Shown here piece after piece: positions 8,286 to 17,311 of a stretch of DNA of 64,000 bases (positions are counted from its first letter, which is position 1; the number at the start of each line of letters is the position of its first letter). The translations under genes and the position numbers were made by a program. The stretch lies in NCBI GenBank assembly GCA_038396605.1, contig CP121690.1, positions 1,644,500-1,708,499 of the forward strand, given 5' to 3'. This DNA is from Eubacteriales bacterium mix99. Its GTDB lineage: Bacteria; Bacillota; Clostridia; Caldicoprobacterales; DTU083. The notes under the pieces were generated by a model. It saw only the letters and a list, made by a program, of their open reading frames with translations, was not told the origin of the DNA and did no database searches.

Positions 8286-9170
8286 ATGGAAGGAAAAGTA
8301 ATGAGGCAGGATAGAAATAGCAAGGCCTTTGATTTTGTCAACGCCATTTTGCTTATTCTTTTTTTGATTGTGATTATAGTGCCATTGTGGAATGTTGTTG
8401 TTTCTTCATTTGCCTCCGGACAGGCATTGGCTAAAGGGGATTTCGTTTTTCTCCCTTCTGAGTGGTCATTGGAGAATTATCGTGCTGTTTTTCGGGATGA
8501 AACAGTGCTACAGGCTTTCTTGGTGTCAGTAGCCGTGACATTGATTGGTGTTGTTTTCCACGTATTCTTTTGTGCAATGGTGGCTTACCCGATGAGCAAA
8601 CCATATTTGTTCGGGCGTAAGGTCTATTCCGCCATGGGGATTATTACTATGTTTTTTTCCGGTGGAATGATTCCCACGTATTTACTGATTAAACAACTGG
8701 GCTTACTCAATAATTTCTGGGTGTATATCATTCCGGGAATGCTCAGTTATTACGATGCAATTATCATCATGAATTTTTTTCGTTCCGTACCTTCCTCCCT
8801 GGAAGAGTCCGCAATGATCGATGGTGCGGGTTTCTGGCGTGTCTTTCTGCAGATTTATTTGCCTCTGTCCAAACCGGCACTGGCAACAATTGCTTTATTC
8901 CACGGGGTCGATCAATGGAACGACTTTATGACAGCAAAACTTTATATTACGGATAAGAATCTCTATACGCTGCAAATGAAATTGTATGAAATTATTGTTC
9001 GCTCCCAAACGGAGGGTATGCAGAAGATAGGGACAGTGGTTCACCGGAGTACAACCAAAGGTGTGCAGTTGGCCACCATTGTTATTACAACTGTGCCAAT
9101 TTTAGTTATGTATCCGTTGCTGCAAAAGTATTTTATCGGCGGCATGATGGTTGGAGCCATCAAAGAATAG
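8286..9170 (+). CDS. ABC sugar transporter permease (LplC-type, CUT1)
   Basis: 294 residues, six predicted membrane segments (first at FVNAILLILFLIVIIVPLWN). The EAA loop is SLEESAMIDGAGFWRVFLQI at about 169-188, and the C-terminus YPLLQKYFIGGMMVGAIKE is typical of LplC/YtcP permeases. It lies 20 bp after the first permease and 43 bp before the binding lipoprotein. It pairs with the LplB-type protein to form the channel. Start ATG 8286; ATG 8304 is a possible alternative. Confidence 0.92.
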   Translation: MEGKVMRQDRNSKAFDFVNAILLILFLIVIIVPLWNVVVSSFASGQALAKGDFVFLPSEWSLENYRAVFRDETVLQAFLVSVAVTLIGVVFHVFFCAMVAYPMSKPYLFGRKVYSAMGIITMFFSGGMIPTYLLIKQLGLLNNFWVYIIPGMLSYYDAIIIMNFFRSVPSSLEESAMIDGAGFWRVFLQIYLPLSKPALATIALFHGVDQWNDFMTAKLYITDKNLYTLQMKLYEIIVRSQTEGMQKIGTVVHRSTTKGVQLATIVITTVPILVMYPLLQKYFIGGMMVGAIKE

Positions 9171-9213
9171 CTTCCAATCTTATAGCATAAAAATTAAGAA
9201 AGGCGGTTTTAAA

Positions 9214-10854
9214 ATGAAAAAAAGCAGGTTCAGCACATTCCTTATATTTCTTTGCACAGCCAGTTTGTTGCTGCCTCTGGGGGCCTGCGGCAGCAAGGGA
9301 AAAGAAAGTGGGAAAGGAGTAAAAGATGTTGATATTTCGAATCGCTATGAACTGGATGAGACAAAGCCAGCCTGGCAACTGGACAAAAAAGAGGAAAAGA
9401 CAGAACTTACCTGGTATGTCAACGCCGATTGGTGGGATACGGACTGGGGCAAAGATATTGTAACCCAGCAGATAGAAGAGGATTTGAACCTGAAAATCAA
9501 ATTCAGTAAAGGGGACGATACGAATCTGAATACGATGTTTGCAGGGGAGGACATGACAGATTTCGTGACAATTTTCGATGAAGCTTCAAAGGTAGCCAAG
9601 GATGCTAAAAACTGGGCATATTCCCTGAATGATCTGTCTAAAAAATACGATCCATACTGGAACAAAGTAGCAGCCAGGGAAACAATGGAATGGTTGAAGC
9701 TTGATGACGGGAAAACATATGGTTATCCAAGTTATTCAAATACTTCAGAAGATTATAAGAATAATCTGATCCCTGCCAACTCTGCTTTTTTTATCCGCCA
9801 GGATGTATATAAGGCAATCGGCGAACCGAAACTTGGTACGCAGCAAGAATTTATCGACGCCATGAGCAAGATCAGGGAAAAGTTTCCCGATTTGATTCCT
9901 TTCGGATTCCGTCCCTTTGAAGACAATGGAACCGGCTCGTTGGGAGAAGAATTTCAGGACTTTATTGGTGTTCCACTGGAAACTGAGGATGGAAAATTTT
10001 ATAATCGCAACCTGGATGAAGATTACTTAAGCTGGCTGGGTACATTCCGTAAGATTTATAATAACGGAGGAATCAGTGACGACAGCTTTGCAGATGATCC
10101 CAATGCGTTTGAAGAAAAGGTAAAGTCCGGGCAATACGCTACGATTCAGGCTTCCGGTACGGCTCAGATGGGTGGGGCATTGCAAACATGGCTGGTATCC
10201 AATCCGGATGCGCAATACATTGCAATTGATGGTCCTCAAAGCACGAAAGGAAATGAGCCGAAATTAAACCAAACAGGAATTTCAGGCTGGATGGTTAACT
10301 ATATCAGCAAATCCTGTAAGGATCCGGCAAAGGCTATGCAATTTTTTACCTATCTGCAAAGTGAGTACGGAGGAATTTTGACAAATTATGGAATCGAAGG
10401 GAAGACATTCGAATATAATGCAGATCATAAGATAAAATTGTTGCCGGAAGTAGAGGAGATCAAAGATAACGATCCGGAAAGATATCAAAAGGAATATCGC
10501 CTGAGCGAATTTATTTTCTTTGGTCACGATAAGTTTCTGAACTATGCTTCGGAAGATACTCAACCCAAAGCCCTGGAACAGCAGAAGGAATGGGGCAAAG
10601 GGAAACTCTATCCGCACTTCATTCTTGAAAATACGGAACCGGATCCCGGCACGGCAGATGCCCGGAACGCTTCAAACATTCAGGTCGAATGGAGTAAGAC
10701 ACTGATTAATCTGGTTCGTTCGAAATCGGAAAAGCAATTTAATGCGAACCTTGATAGCTATAAGAAATTCCTGGACAGCAATGGATGGGAAGATATCGAG
10801 AAAGTAAAGAATGAAAAAATAAAACAAAATAAGGAAAAATTGGGCATTGATTAG
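9214..10854 (+). CDS. Extracellular sugar-binding lipoprotein (LplA-type)
   Basis: 546 residues. A lipoprotein signal peptide MKKSRFSTFLIFLCTASLLL is followed by the lipobox LGAC with Cys25, so the mature protein is anchored outside the membrane. The rest has the long cluster-1 solute-binding fold seen with LplB/LplC permeases (DWWDTDWGKDIVTQQIEEDLN; aromatic-rich ligand region). ATG 9214 is chosen for AAGAAAGGCGG at 9196-9206 and because the signal peptide starts there. It delivers the oligosaccharide to the two permeases upstream. No clear terminator follows; the stop codon runs straight into an in-frame remnant of another gene. Confidence 0.92.
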   Translation: MKKSRFSTFLIFLCTASLLLPLGACGSKGKESGKGVKDVDISNRYELDETKPAWQLDKKEEKTELTWYVNADWWDTDWGKDIVTQQIEEDLNLKIKFSKGDDTNLNTMFAGEDMTDFVTIFDEASKVAKDAKNWAYSLNDLSKKYDPYWNKVAARETMEWLKLDDGKTYGYPSYSNTSEDYKNNLIPANSAFFIRQDVYKAIGEPKLGTQQEFIDAMSKIREKFPDLIPFGFRPFEDNGTGSLGEEFQDFIGVPLETEDGKFYNRNLDEDYLSWLGTFRKIYNNGGISDDSFADDPNAFEEKVKSGQYATIQASGTAQMGGALQTWLVSNPDAQYIAIDGPQSTKGNEPKLNQTGISGWMVNYISKSCKDPAKAMQFFTYLQSEYGGILTNYGIEGKTFEYNADHKIKLLPEVEEIKDNDPERYQKEYRLSEFIFFGHDKFLNYASEDTQPKALEQQKEWGKGKLYPHFILENTEPDPGTADARNASNIQVEWSKTLINLVRSKSEKQFNANLDSYKKFLDSNGWEDIEKVKNEKIKQNKEKLGID

Positions 10855-11064
10855 AGGCCTATAGATTTTGATCTGAACCATAGGTGCGACGATCCGGCCA
10901 TTATTCGGGAAGCCTTTGACACCATCGGACAGATAAATGTGCATTACCATTATAACGGCGAGTGGGAGCGCAAAGACGGTGTCCTTATGCCGAAGCGCTG
11001 CCTCCACTACAATCCTCTGGTGAACTATGGCACGTTTGTGAAGGAAATGAAGTGCGTCGGTTAA
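10855..11064 (+). pseudogene. C-terminal remnant of a sugar phosphate isomerase/epimerase
   Basis: Directly after the lipoprotein stop, the same frame reads about 69 residues that look like the C-terminal part of a xylose-isomerase-like TIM barrel. The readable parts are DFDLNHRCDDPAIIREAFDT, HYHYNGEWERKDGVLM and PKRCLHYNPLVNYGTFVKEM, ending at TAA 11062. There is no start codon context and the N-terminal three quarters are missing. The operon probably once carried a full isomerase gene here. The two intact isomerases at 12593 and 44887 are different subtypes. Confidence 0.6.
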
Positions 11065-11079
11065 ATTCATAATGGGCAG

Positions 11080-11117
11080 CATGGGCATCGGGAATCGACT
11101 TTCCCGGCATGCCCATG
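11080..11117. other. Imperfect hairpin between convergent genes
   Basis: CATGGGCAT-CGGGAA pairs with TTCCCGG-CATGCCCATG around a short loop. It lacks a T-run. Its position between the plus-strand operon 2 and the convergent minus-strand lacI-type gene fits a weak or degenerate terminator. Confidence 0.35.
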
Positions 11118-11220
11118 TCTGCAGTTCGTCGCGGAGTTGATCTGGATTTCGGATTTGCCCGGCATGCATGGAATGGTTCCGGAACCGTGACAGCAAGTAA
11201 GATTGGGACAGGTTAAAATC

Positions 11221-12204
11221 TCATGTCGTCGTTTGACGCGGCAGTAACCGGACTGTGATCGGAAAATAGGGAAGGTTTGTCCCGTTCAGTTGATTATAAA
11301 GATATCGAAAGGAGTTTTGCGCCTGTCTATCAAGTGAATAGTCAATGGTGGACATATTCATAAGCTGTCCAATGGTACTGTTGTCACAACCAATGACATT
11401 GACATCTTCCGGAATGCGATAATTCATGTAACGTAATTCGGAAATGAATTCCCCTGCCAGAAAATCCTCATGAAAAATAATGGCGTCCGGACGTTCTTCC
11501 TTGGAGGAAGCTGTCCATAACCGGGCAATTTCCCTTCCCCCTATTTGTTGATACTTACTGATCAAGAGCCATTCCTTGTTTAATACCAAATCTGGATGCT
11601 GATGATAGAAAAATTTGATCGCCTTCAGGCGCCTTTGGGTATTGTTGTTCTCCTGATAGCCGATGACATGGGCGATTTTTGTCTTGTGGCAGTGATGGTA
11701 CAGATAATTCAGAGAGTGCAGATAACATTCATAATGATCCACACTGCAAGAATAGATTTCCGGACAATTTAGTTTGTGCCAGGTGGCAATAGGCCCATAT
11801 TTGCAATAAGGCTTGATGGTCCCCCAATCGTTGGATTTAATCAGAATAAAAACGCCATCCAGTTTTTTCTGTTTCAACAAATCAAGACATTCGATCTCTT
11901 TTTCCTGATTGCCATCTGTCAGATAAGAAGTAACAAAATAGCCGTATTTGAGCGCTTCATTCAGAAAATGATTCAGAAAAGTTCCGAATTGGTCGAAATA
12001 ACCATTGGAAATAAAACCAATGTTTTTGGTGGAGCCTGAACGGAAATCACGTGCAATCTGGTTTGGAATATAGCCCAGTTCCTGAATCGCCTGTTCAATT
12101 TTCTGCCCGCTTTTTTTACTGACATAACCTTTTCCAGTAATGTATCTGGAAACAGTTGATTTTGATAACTCACACTGCTTTGCTACTTTTTCAATTGTAA
12201 TCAT
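11221..12204 (-). CDS. LacI-family transcriptional regulator
   Basis: 327 residues. The N-terminal helix-turn-helix reads MITIEKVAKQCELSKSTVSR, with the hinge-helix region ending LGYIPNQIARDFRSGSTKNI, then a periplasmic-binding-protein-like sensor domain. A strong AGGAGGAG precedes ATG 12204. LacI proteins bind palindromes, and the only repeated palindrome found nearby is TGGGAACCTTCCCA, inside both promoters at 1963 and 7240. The gene lies at the end of the transporter operon on the opposite strand. I infer that it represses operons 1 and 2 and is released by a breakdown product. The hinge-region match to that exact operator cannot be proved by eye. Confidence 0.9.
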   Translation of the reverse strand: MITIEKVAKQCELSKSTVSRYITGKGYVSKKSGQKIEQAIQELGYIPNQIARDFRSGSTKNIGFISNGYFDQFGTFLNHFLNEALKYGYFVTSYLTDGNQEKEIECLDLLKQKKLDGVFILIKSNDWGTIKPYCKYGPIATWHKLNCPEIYSCSVDHYECYLHSLNYLYHHCHKTKIAHVIGYQENNNTQRRLKAIKFFYHQHPDLVLNKEWLLISKYQQIGGREIARLWTASSKEERPDAIIFHEDFLAGEFISELRYMNYRIPEDVNVIGCDNSTIGQLMNMSTIDYSLDRQAQNSFRYLYNQLNGTNLPYFPITVRLLPRQTTT

Positions 12205-12276
12205 TCGAGCTCCTCCTAAATGGCTACTTCATTATAATCATAAAAAAATGAAATTTCAAGTATCTTTACTATATCT

Positions 12277-12403
12277 GCAGAGGAGTACGTTTTTTCAGAG
12301 CTGAAACGGGAGATAGAGCAATGGCAGACGACTGTATCCTCTGATCAATTTCTGGGTTGATGAGGCTGTGGAACACTTGTTGAAATCCCTGTCCCTGTAT
12401 TAA
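12277..12403 (+). pseudogene. Frameshifted C-terminal gene remnant with degenerate terminator
   Basis: One frame reads EYVFSELKREIEQWQTTV and SSDQFLG before a stop at 12358-12360. A shift of one base continues as DEAVEHLLKSLSLY to TAA 12401. The two parts join naturally as SSDQF-(L)-DEAVEHLL. The piece is followed by GGCCCGGGGCTTTTTTT, a degenerate terminator. The original family is not recognised. The rest of the 388-bp gap between the lacI-type gene and the isomerase contains only a possible -10 (TATAAT, 12502-12507). Confidence 0.4.
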
Positions 12404-12592
12404 AGGCCCGGGGCTTTTTTTGTGTCAGATTTCTTTTGAAAAACGTCCAATCTTATAAATATTGCGACTCTCTGTGTAAAGAAAAATCCGGAAATGCCGT
12501 GTATAATAAATAAGGAAACGAATTTTCCATAAATACCATATGCCAATCAGAAATGGGTTTACATCTACAGTCAAAACAAAGGGGGAATCAAA

Positions 12593-13426
12593 ATGAAAAA
12601 GGGAATCAACATCTGGTCCTTTTCAGGCGGCATGAAAATGACGGATTGCATGGTACTGGCTAAAAAGGCAGGATACGATGGAATCGAGCTGAGCCTGGAT
12701 GAGGAAGGCGAGGTGAGCCTTGTAAGCAGTGAGAAGGATTTGCTGGCTCTGAAAAGAACGGCAGAGGAAGTGGGAATTGAGGTTCCCAGCATTGCCAGCG
12801 GGCTTTATTGGACCTATCCTGCCACCAGTCCGGATCCGGCGATCCGGAAAAAGTCGGGGGACATCGTAAAAAAGCAACTGGAAGTAGCCGCTGTTTTTGG
12901 GGCGGACAGCATCCTCGTGGTTCCCGGTGCAGTTACCGGTCCTTCTGCAGGCGGTGAGGCGGTGCCGTATGATGTGGCATATGATCGGGCATTGGAAGCC
13001 TTTACGGGATTGAAAGGGGAGGCGGCAGCCAATCAGGTAAACATAGGATTGGAAAATGTATGGAACAAATTTTTGCTGTCCCCTCTTGAAATGCGGAACC
13101 TCATTGATCAAATCGACAGCCCGTGGATCGGCTCCTATTTTGACATCGGCAACGTGCTCCAGTTTGGTTATCCGGAGCAATGGGTGCGGATTCTGGGAAA
13201 TCGCATCAAAAAGGTTCACATCAAGGACTTCCGCCAGTCGGTGGGGACACTGGGCGGCTTTGTCGATCTGTTGGCAGGGGATGTCAATTTCCCTGAGGTC
13301 ATGAAGGCATTCCGGGAGATCGGATATGATGATTATATAACGGCAGAAATGTCGCCCTATAAGAAATATGCTGATCAAATCCTTTACAATACGTCCGGAG
13401 CCATGGATCGGATTCTGGAAAGATAA
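12593..13426 (+). CDS. Sugar phosphate isomerase/epimerase (xylose-isomerase-like TIM barrel)
   Basis: 277 residues. The four metal-ligand positions of the family are all present: E154 (GLENVWNKF), D184 (YFDIGNV), H209 (VHIKDF) and E252 (TAEMSPY). The family includes 3-epimerases, keto-sugar isomerases and inosose dehydratases, so the substrate is not fixed. AAAGGGGG precedes ATG 12593. Two Gfo/Idh/MocA dehydrogenases follow. This trio is the usual signature of an oxidised-sugar or inositol-type catabolic route in which the dehydrogenase makes a keto-sugar and the barrel enzyme isomerises or dehydrates it. Confidence 0.85.
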   Translation: MKKGINIWSFSGGMKMTDCMVLAKKAGYDGIELSLDEEGEVSLVSSEKDLLALKRTAEEVGIEVPSIASGLYWTYPATSPDPAIRKKSGDIVKKQLEVAAVFGADSILVVPGAVTGPSAGGEAVPYDVAYDRALEAFTGLKGEAAANQVNIGLENVWNKFLLSPLEMRNLIDQIDSPWIGSYFDIGNVLQFGYPEQWVRILGNRIKKVHIKDFRQSVGTLGGFVDLLAGDVNFPEVMKAFREIGYDDYITAEMSPYKKYADQILYNTSGAMDRILER

Positions 13427-13505
13427 GATACATGGAAAATTGGAAACATAAAAGAAAGTAGAAAAGCAGGAGAGAGAAAACAAAGAGAGGGGAGAACGGT
13501 TCATT

Positions 13506-14528
13506 ATGCTGAAAGTTGGATTAATCGGAATCGGTTTCATGGGAAGAGGTCATCTGGATAATTATATCCGCCTGGAATCCGAGGGATTTCCGGTCAAATT
13601 GACCGCCGTGTGCGATATTGATGACAAGAAATTTCAGAATATATTCATTCCGGGAAACATTGACGTCGGCAATGGAAAATATGATTTTTCAAAATATCAT
13701 TTGTATACCGATATTGATGAGATGCTGGAGAAGGAAGATCTGGACTATGTGGATACCCCGCTGCCGACCTATCTGCATGCAGAAGCTGCAGTAAAGGCCT
13801 TAAGCAAGGGGATTCCCGTGTTATGCGAAAAGCCCATGGCGTTGACCGTGGGGCAATGCCAGTCGATGATCCATGCGGCGGAGAAAAGTGGGAAGAAACT
13901 CATGGCGGCGCAGTGCCTGCGTTTTCTGCCGGCCTATGAATACCTGAAGGATTGTGTGGAAACGGGCCGGTTCGGCAAGGCATTAAGCGCATATTTCTTC
14001 CGCGGCGGTTCCACGCCAAAATGGTCCTATCAGAACTGGCTGCAGACAGGGGACAAGAGCGGCGGCGCACTGATGGACCAGCATGTACATGATGTGGATA
14101 CCATCAACTGGGTATTTGGTACGCCAAAGGCAGTTTCCACCGTGGGGAAGAATGTCATTCCCGCCAGCGGCTACGATATTGTATCCACCCGATATCTCTA
14201 TGAGGACGGGAAAGTGGTTACGGCAGAGGATGACTGGACATTGGAAGGGGATTTCGGCTTTGAAATGCTGTTCCGGGTCAATTTTGAAAAAGGCAATCTG
14301 GTGTATCGGAAAGGGGTTCTGAAAGCCAATCCCAATGATGGAAAGTCCTTTGTACCGGATCTGCCGAAAGACGACGGATATTATCGGGAGATCAAATATT
14401 TTGCCAATGCCCTGATCAATGACACCCCAATCCGGACGGCATCCCCGCAAAGTACCATGGAAACCATACGAATCGCCCGGGCGGAAATGGAATCTGCGGA
14501 TAACGGAGGACAGCCTGTCCGTCTCTGA
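13506..14528 (+). CDS. Gfo/Idh/MocA-family NAD(P)-dependent oxidoreductase
   Basis: 340 residues. N-terminal Rossmann fold with GLIGIGFMGRGH (5-16). The family motif CEKP at 107-110 binds the nicotinamide, and GGALMDQHVHDVD (187-199) carries the conserved D and H near the substrate. Members oxidise ring hydroxyls of sugars or inositols. The gene lies 79 bp after the isomerase, with AGAGAGGGGAGAA before ATG 13506, and is probably in the same operon. The gap to the second dehydrogenase is 134 bp and contains a short palindrome and a possible -10 element, so that gene may have its own promoter. Confidence 0.88.
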   Translation: MLKVGLIGIGFMGRGHLDNYIRLESEGFPVKLTAVCDIDDKKFQNIFIPGNIDVGNGKYDFSKYHLYTDIDEMLEKEDLDYVDTPLPTYLHAEAAVKALSKGIPVLCEKPMALTVGQCQSMIHAAEKSGKKLMAAQCLRFLPAYEYLKDCVETGRFGKALSAYFFRGGSTPKWSYQNWLQTGDKSGGALMDQHVHDVDTINWVFGTPKAVSTVGKNVIPASGYDIVSTRYLYEDGKVVTAEDDWTLEGDFGFEMLFRVNFEKGNLVYRKGVLKANPNDGKSFVPDLPKDDGYYREIKYFANALINDTPIRTASPQSTMETIRIARAEMESADNGGQPVRL

Positions 14529-14556
14529 GCCGCACAAGATGGATGGAAAAATGTAA

Positions 14557-14576
14557 AATTGACTTTTTTGTCAATT
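14557..14576. promoter_or_regulatory. Short palindrome between two dehydrogenase genes
   Basis: AATTGAC-TTTTTT-GTCAATT is a 7-bp inverted repeat 87 bp before the next gene. A TATAAT follows at about 14602-14607, but with no well-spaced -35. It could be an operator or a weak terminator. Confidence 0.35.
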
Positions 14577-14662
14577 GGTATGGATTCATGTGGATATCAT
14601 GTTATAATGAATACTTGATGTGGTTTGAAACAGATAACCATCAATGAAAAGGAGGAGTTATC

Positions 14663-15718
14663 GTGTTGGATAACGGTGTATATGCCATTGGCATCATTGG
14701 TTTCGGTGGAATGGGCAGTCATCACCTGGAATTGGCCGAGGGTACGAAGGAAGTAAAGATTGTCGGTTCCTTCGACATCAAAGAGAGCAGACAGCAATTG
14801 GCAAGGGAGAAAGGTCTGAAAGTCTATAACAGCAGGGAAGAGTTGCTGTCGGATGATACGATTGATATCGTTCTGGTGGCTACACCAAATGATCTTCATA
14901 AGGAAATCGCCATTCAGGCCATGCGGGCAGGCAAAAATGTTGTGTCGGAAAAGCCCATCACATTGGGATCCGCAGATCTTCAGGAAATGATCGATGTTTC
15001 CAAAGAGACCGGAAAACTTCTGGTGGTCCATCAGAATCGCCGGTGGGATGAAGATTTCCTGACCATGAAAAAAATCTATGATGAGAAAATGCTGGGCGAG
15101 GTATTTGCCATTGAATCCAGAGTCCATGGTTCCAGAGGGATTCCCGGTGACTGGAGACAGGAAAAGGAACACGGCGGCGGCATGATTCTGGACTGGGGAG
15201 TTCATATTCTGGACCAGGCTCTGATGTTCGTACCGGGGAAAGTCAAAAAGGTCTATGCCACTGTGGATCATGTTACCAATCAGTTGGTGGATGACGGATT
15301 TCATGCAGAACTGTTTTTTGAAAACGGTGTGAAGTTTGTTCTTGAGGTGGGAACCAGCAACTTTATTAATCTTCCGAGATGGTACATGCTCGGCAATAAT
15401 GGCACGGCTGAGATCGGGAACTGGGGAGAGCCTGCCAAAGTGGTGACTGCAAAGGGAAAGAGCGAGACCGATATTATACCGGTCCGGACAGCGGCAGGTA
15501 TCACCAAAACCATGGCACCCCGCAGAAAGGATACTATTCAGGAGACGGAAATTTCCCTTGTTCCGGGCAACATCAAGGAATTCTACAGGAATGTGGCGGC
15601 TACCCTGGACGGGAAGGAAGAAATTATCGTGAAGCTGCCGCAGGCCATGCGCGTAATGAAACTGATGGAGGCCATCTTTGAATCTGCGGAAAAACAGCAG
15701 GTCGTTGATTTCGAGTAA
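14663..15718 (+). CDS. Gfo/Idh/MocA-family NAD(P)-dependent oxidoreductase (second)
   Basis: 351 residues. Rossmann motif GIIGFGGMGSHH (10-21), EKP at 96-98 and GGGMILDWGVHILD (171-184). These match the family's cofactor and catalytic signatures. It is only distantly related to the preceding dehydrogenase, so the two probably act on different substrates or in opposite directions of a redox shuttle. The start is GTG 14663, fixed by AAAGGAGGAG at 14648-14657. A strong hairpin at 15813 closes the operon. Confidence 0.88.
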   Translation: MLDNGVYAIGIIGFGGMGSHHLELAEGTKEVKIVGSFDIKESRQQLAREKGLKVYNSREELLSDDTIDIVLVATPNDLHKEIAIQAMRAGKNVVSEKPITLGSADLQEMIDVSKETGKLLVVHQNRRWDEDFLTMKKIYDEKMLGEVFAIESRVHGSRGIPGDWRQEKEHGGGMILDWGVHILDQALMFVPGKVKKVYATVDHVTNQLVDDGFHAELFFENGVKFVLEVGTSNFINLPRWYMLGNNGTAEIGNWGEPAKVVTAKGKSETDIIPVRTAAGITKTMAPRRKDTIQETEISLVPGNIKEFYRNVAATLDGKEEIIVKLPQAMRVMKLMEAIFESAEKQQVVDFE

Positions 15719-15733
15719 ATTATGATTTTAAGC

Positions 15734-15767
15734 ATCTATAGATATCAAGTATCTATAGATATCAAGC
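15734..15767. repeat. Tandem 17-bp direct repeat
   Basis: ATCTATAGATATCAAGT (15734-15750) is followed at once by ATCTATAGATATCAAGC (15751-15767). Each unit holds the palindrome ATCTATAGAT. The repeat lies just after the second dehydrogenase gene. Function unknown. Confidence 0.7.
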
Positions 15768-15812
15768 AATTATTGGTTTTCAAATATTTCAAATAATGGA
15801 ATAGAGACAGAG

Positions 15813-15844
15813 AAGCGGCATGATCCGGATGGATCATGCCGCTT
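15813..15844. terminator. Bidirectional terminator-like hairpin
   Basis: AAGCGGCATGATCC pairs perfectly with GGATCATGCCGCTT around a GGAT loop. It sits between the plus-strand dehydrogenase and the minus-strand GH4 gene, which converge here. The T-run is weak on the plus side (CCATTTCCC). Confidence 0.75.
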
Positions 15845-15890
15845 CCATTTCCCGGAAAGGAGACTGATTCCGGCTTCCAATCTCCAGCTT

Positions 15891-17216
15891 CTATTTATGG
15901 TACATTGCCATGTATTCACCGTGAGCTTCAATCAGATCGTCACACATTTTCACGATATCATCGATGGACAGCTCAGCTGCGGTATGGGGATCCAACATGG
16001 CAGCCTGATAGATGTTTTCGATTTTCCGGGTTCGGGCTGCTTCAATGGTCATCAGCTGAACATTGATGTTGGTCATGTTCATGGCAGCCAGCTGAACGGG
16101 CAGTCTTCCCACATGGCAGGGGCGGATCCCGCCGCCGTCCACCAGGCAGGGCACCTCAACACAGGCGTCTGCGGGCAGGTTGTCAATCAGACCGGTGTTC
16201 AGCACGTTACCACCGATTTTATACAGGGTATTGGTCGTAATGGACTCCATAATATAGGAAGCATATTCTCTGGAACGTTCATGGGTTACCTTGCCGTCCT
16301 GAAGGATATTGTTCTTTTCTTCCTCCCATCCCTTAATTTGGTTTATGCATCTGCGGGGATACTCATCCAGTGGGATATTCAGCTTGTCAATCAGTTCGGG
16401 GTATTGGGATTTGATGAAAAGCGGATTGTATTCCGCATTGTGCTCACTGGACTCGGTGCAGTAGTAGCCCAGCCGCCTGATGTATTCAAAGCGGACCATG
16501 TCATTGTGCTTTTCCGATGCGTTTTTCTTCGCGGCGCGCTTTCGAATTTCCGGATACAGATCGTTTCCATCCTTATCACGGATCTCCAGCAGCCAGCCCA
16601 TGTGGTTGATCCCCGCAATCAGCTCGCGGCGGCCCTCCAGTTTATCTTCCATTCCCAGCGATTTCAGCAGGGTGGAGGAACAGACCTGTACGCTGTGGCA
16701 TAAGCCCACTGTCCTGATGCCGGTATATCGCTGCATGTATCCGGACAGCATGGCCATGGGGTTGGTGTAATTCAGGAACCAGGCATCGGGACAGACTTCC
16801 TCCATATCATCGGCAAAATCCTGGAGTACCGGAATGGTACGAAGGGCACGCATAATGCCGCCGATTCCCAGCGTATCCGCAATGGTCTGCCGCAGACCGT
16901 ATTTCTTCGGGACTTCAAAGTCAATGATGGTACACGGATCATATAATCCGACCTGAATGGCATTGACGACAAAGTCCGCTCCTCTCAGGGCTTCCTTTCT
17001 GTGTTCCACACCGAGATAGGTTTTAATGACGGCTCTGTTTTCGTTTATGTTTTTATTGATGGCCTTCAGTATGATTCCGGACTCTTCCAGCCTTTTGGCA
17101 TCAATATCGTAAAGGGCGAGTTCGCTTTCCCGCAGGGCCGGCGTGCACATGCAGTCCCCCAGCACGTTTCGTGCAAATACGGTACTGCCGGCACCCATAA
17201 ATGTGATCTTTGGCAT
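15891..17216 (-). CDS. GH4-family glycosidase (alpha-galactosidase/alpha-glucosidase type)
   Basis: GH4 enzymes cleave glycosides by a redox mechanism using NAD and a divalent metal. This 441-residue protein has the NAD motif FMGAGSTVFARN (6-17), the TNPM segment at 151-154, and the metal-binding Cys173 and His174 in GLCHSV, with a further histidine in INHMGW (H204). CHSV rather than CxxN-type sequences places it with MelA/LplD-like alpha-galactosidases and alpha-glucosidases. It has no signal peptide. AAGAGGAGGAGAA precedes ATG 17216. It is divergent from an AraC regulator that probably controls it. Confidence 0.9.
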   Translation of the reverse strand: MPKITFMGAGSTVFARNVLGDCMCTPALRESELALYDIDAKRLEESGIILKAINKNINENRAVIKTYLGVEHRKEALRGADFVVNAIQVGLYDPCTIIDFEVPKKYGLRQTIADTLGIGGIMRALRTIPVLQDFADDMEEVCPDAWFLNYTNPMAMLSGYMQRYTGIRTVGLCHSVQVCSSTLLKSLGMEDKLEGRRELIAGINHMGWLLEIRDKDGNDLYPEIRKRAAKKNASEKHNDMVRFEYIRRLGYYCTESSEHNAEYNPLFIKSQYPELIDKLNIPLDEYPRRCINQIKGWEEEKNNILQDGKVTHERSREYASYIMESITTNTLYKIGGNVLNTGLIDNLPADACVEVPCLVDGGGIRPCHVGRLPVQLAAMNMTNINVQLMTIEAARTRKIENIYQAAMLDPHTAAELSIDDIVKMCDDLIEAHGEYMAMYHK

Positions 17217-17311
17217 AATTCTCCTCCTCTTATTGGTTGCAGACTATTCCATGGATCTGTATCCTTACCGCTTTATTCTAAACGATGTCCGGTGAAATTG
17301 ATATGGAACAT

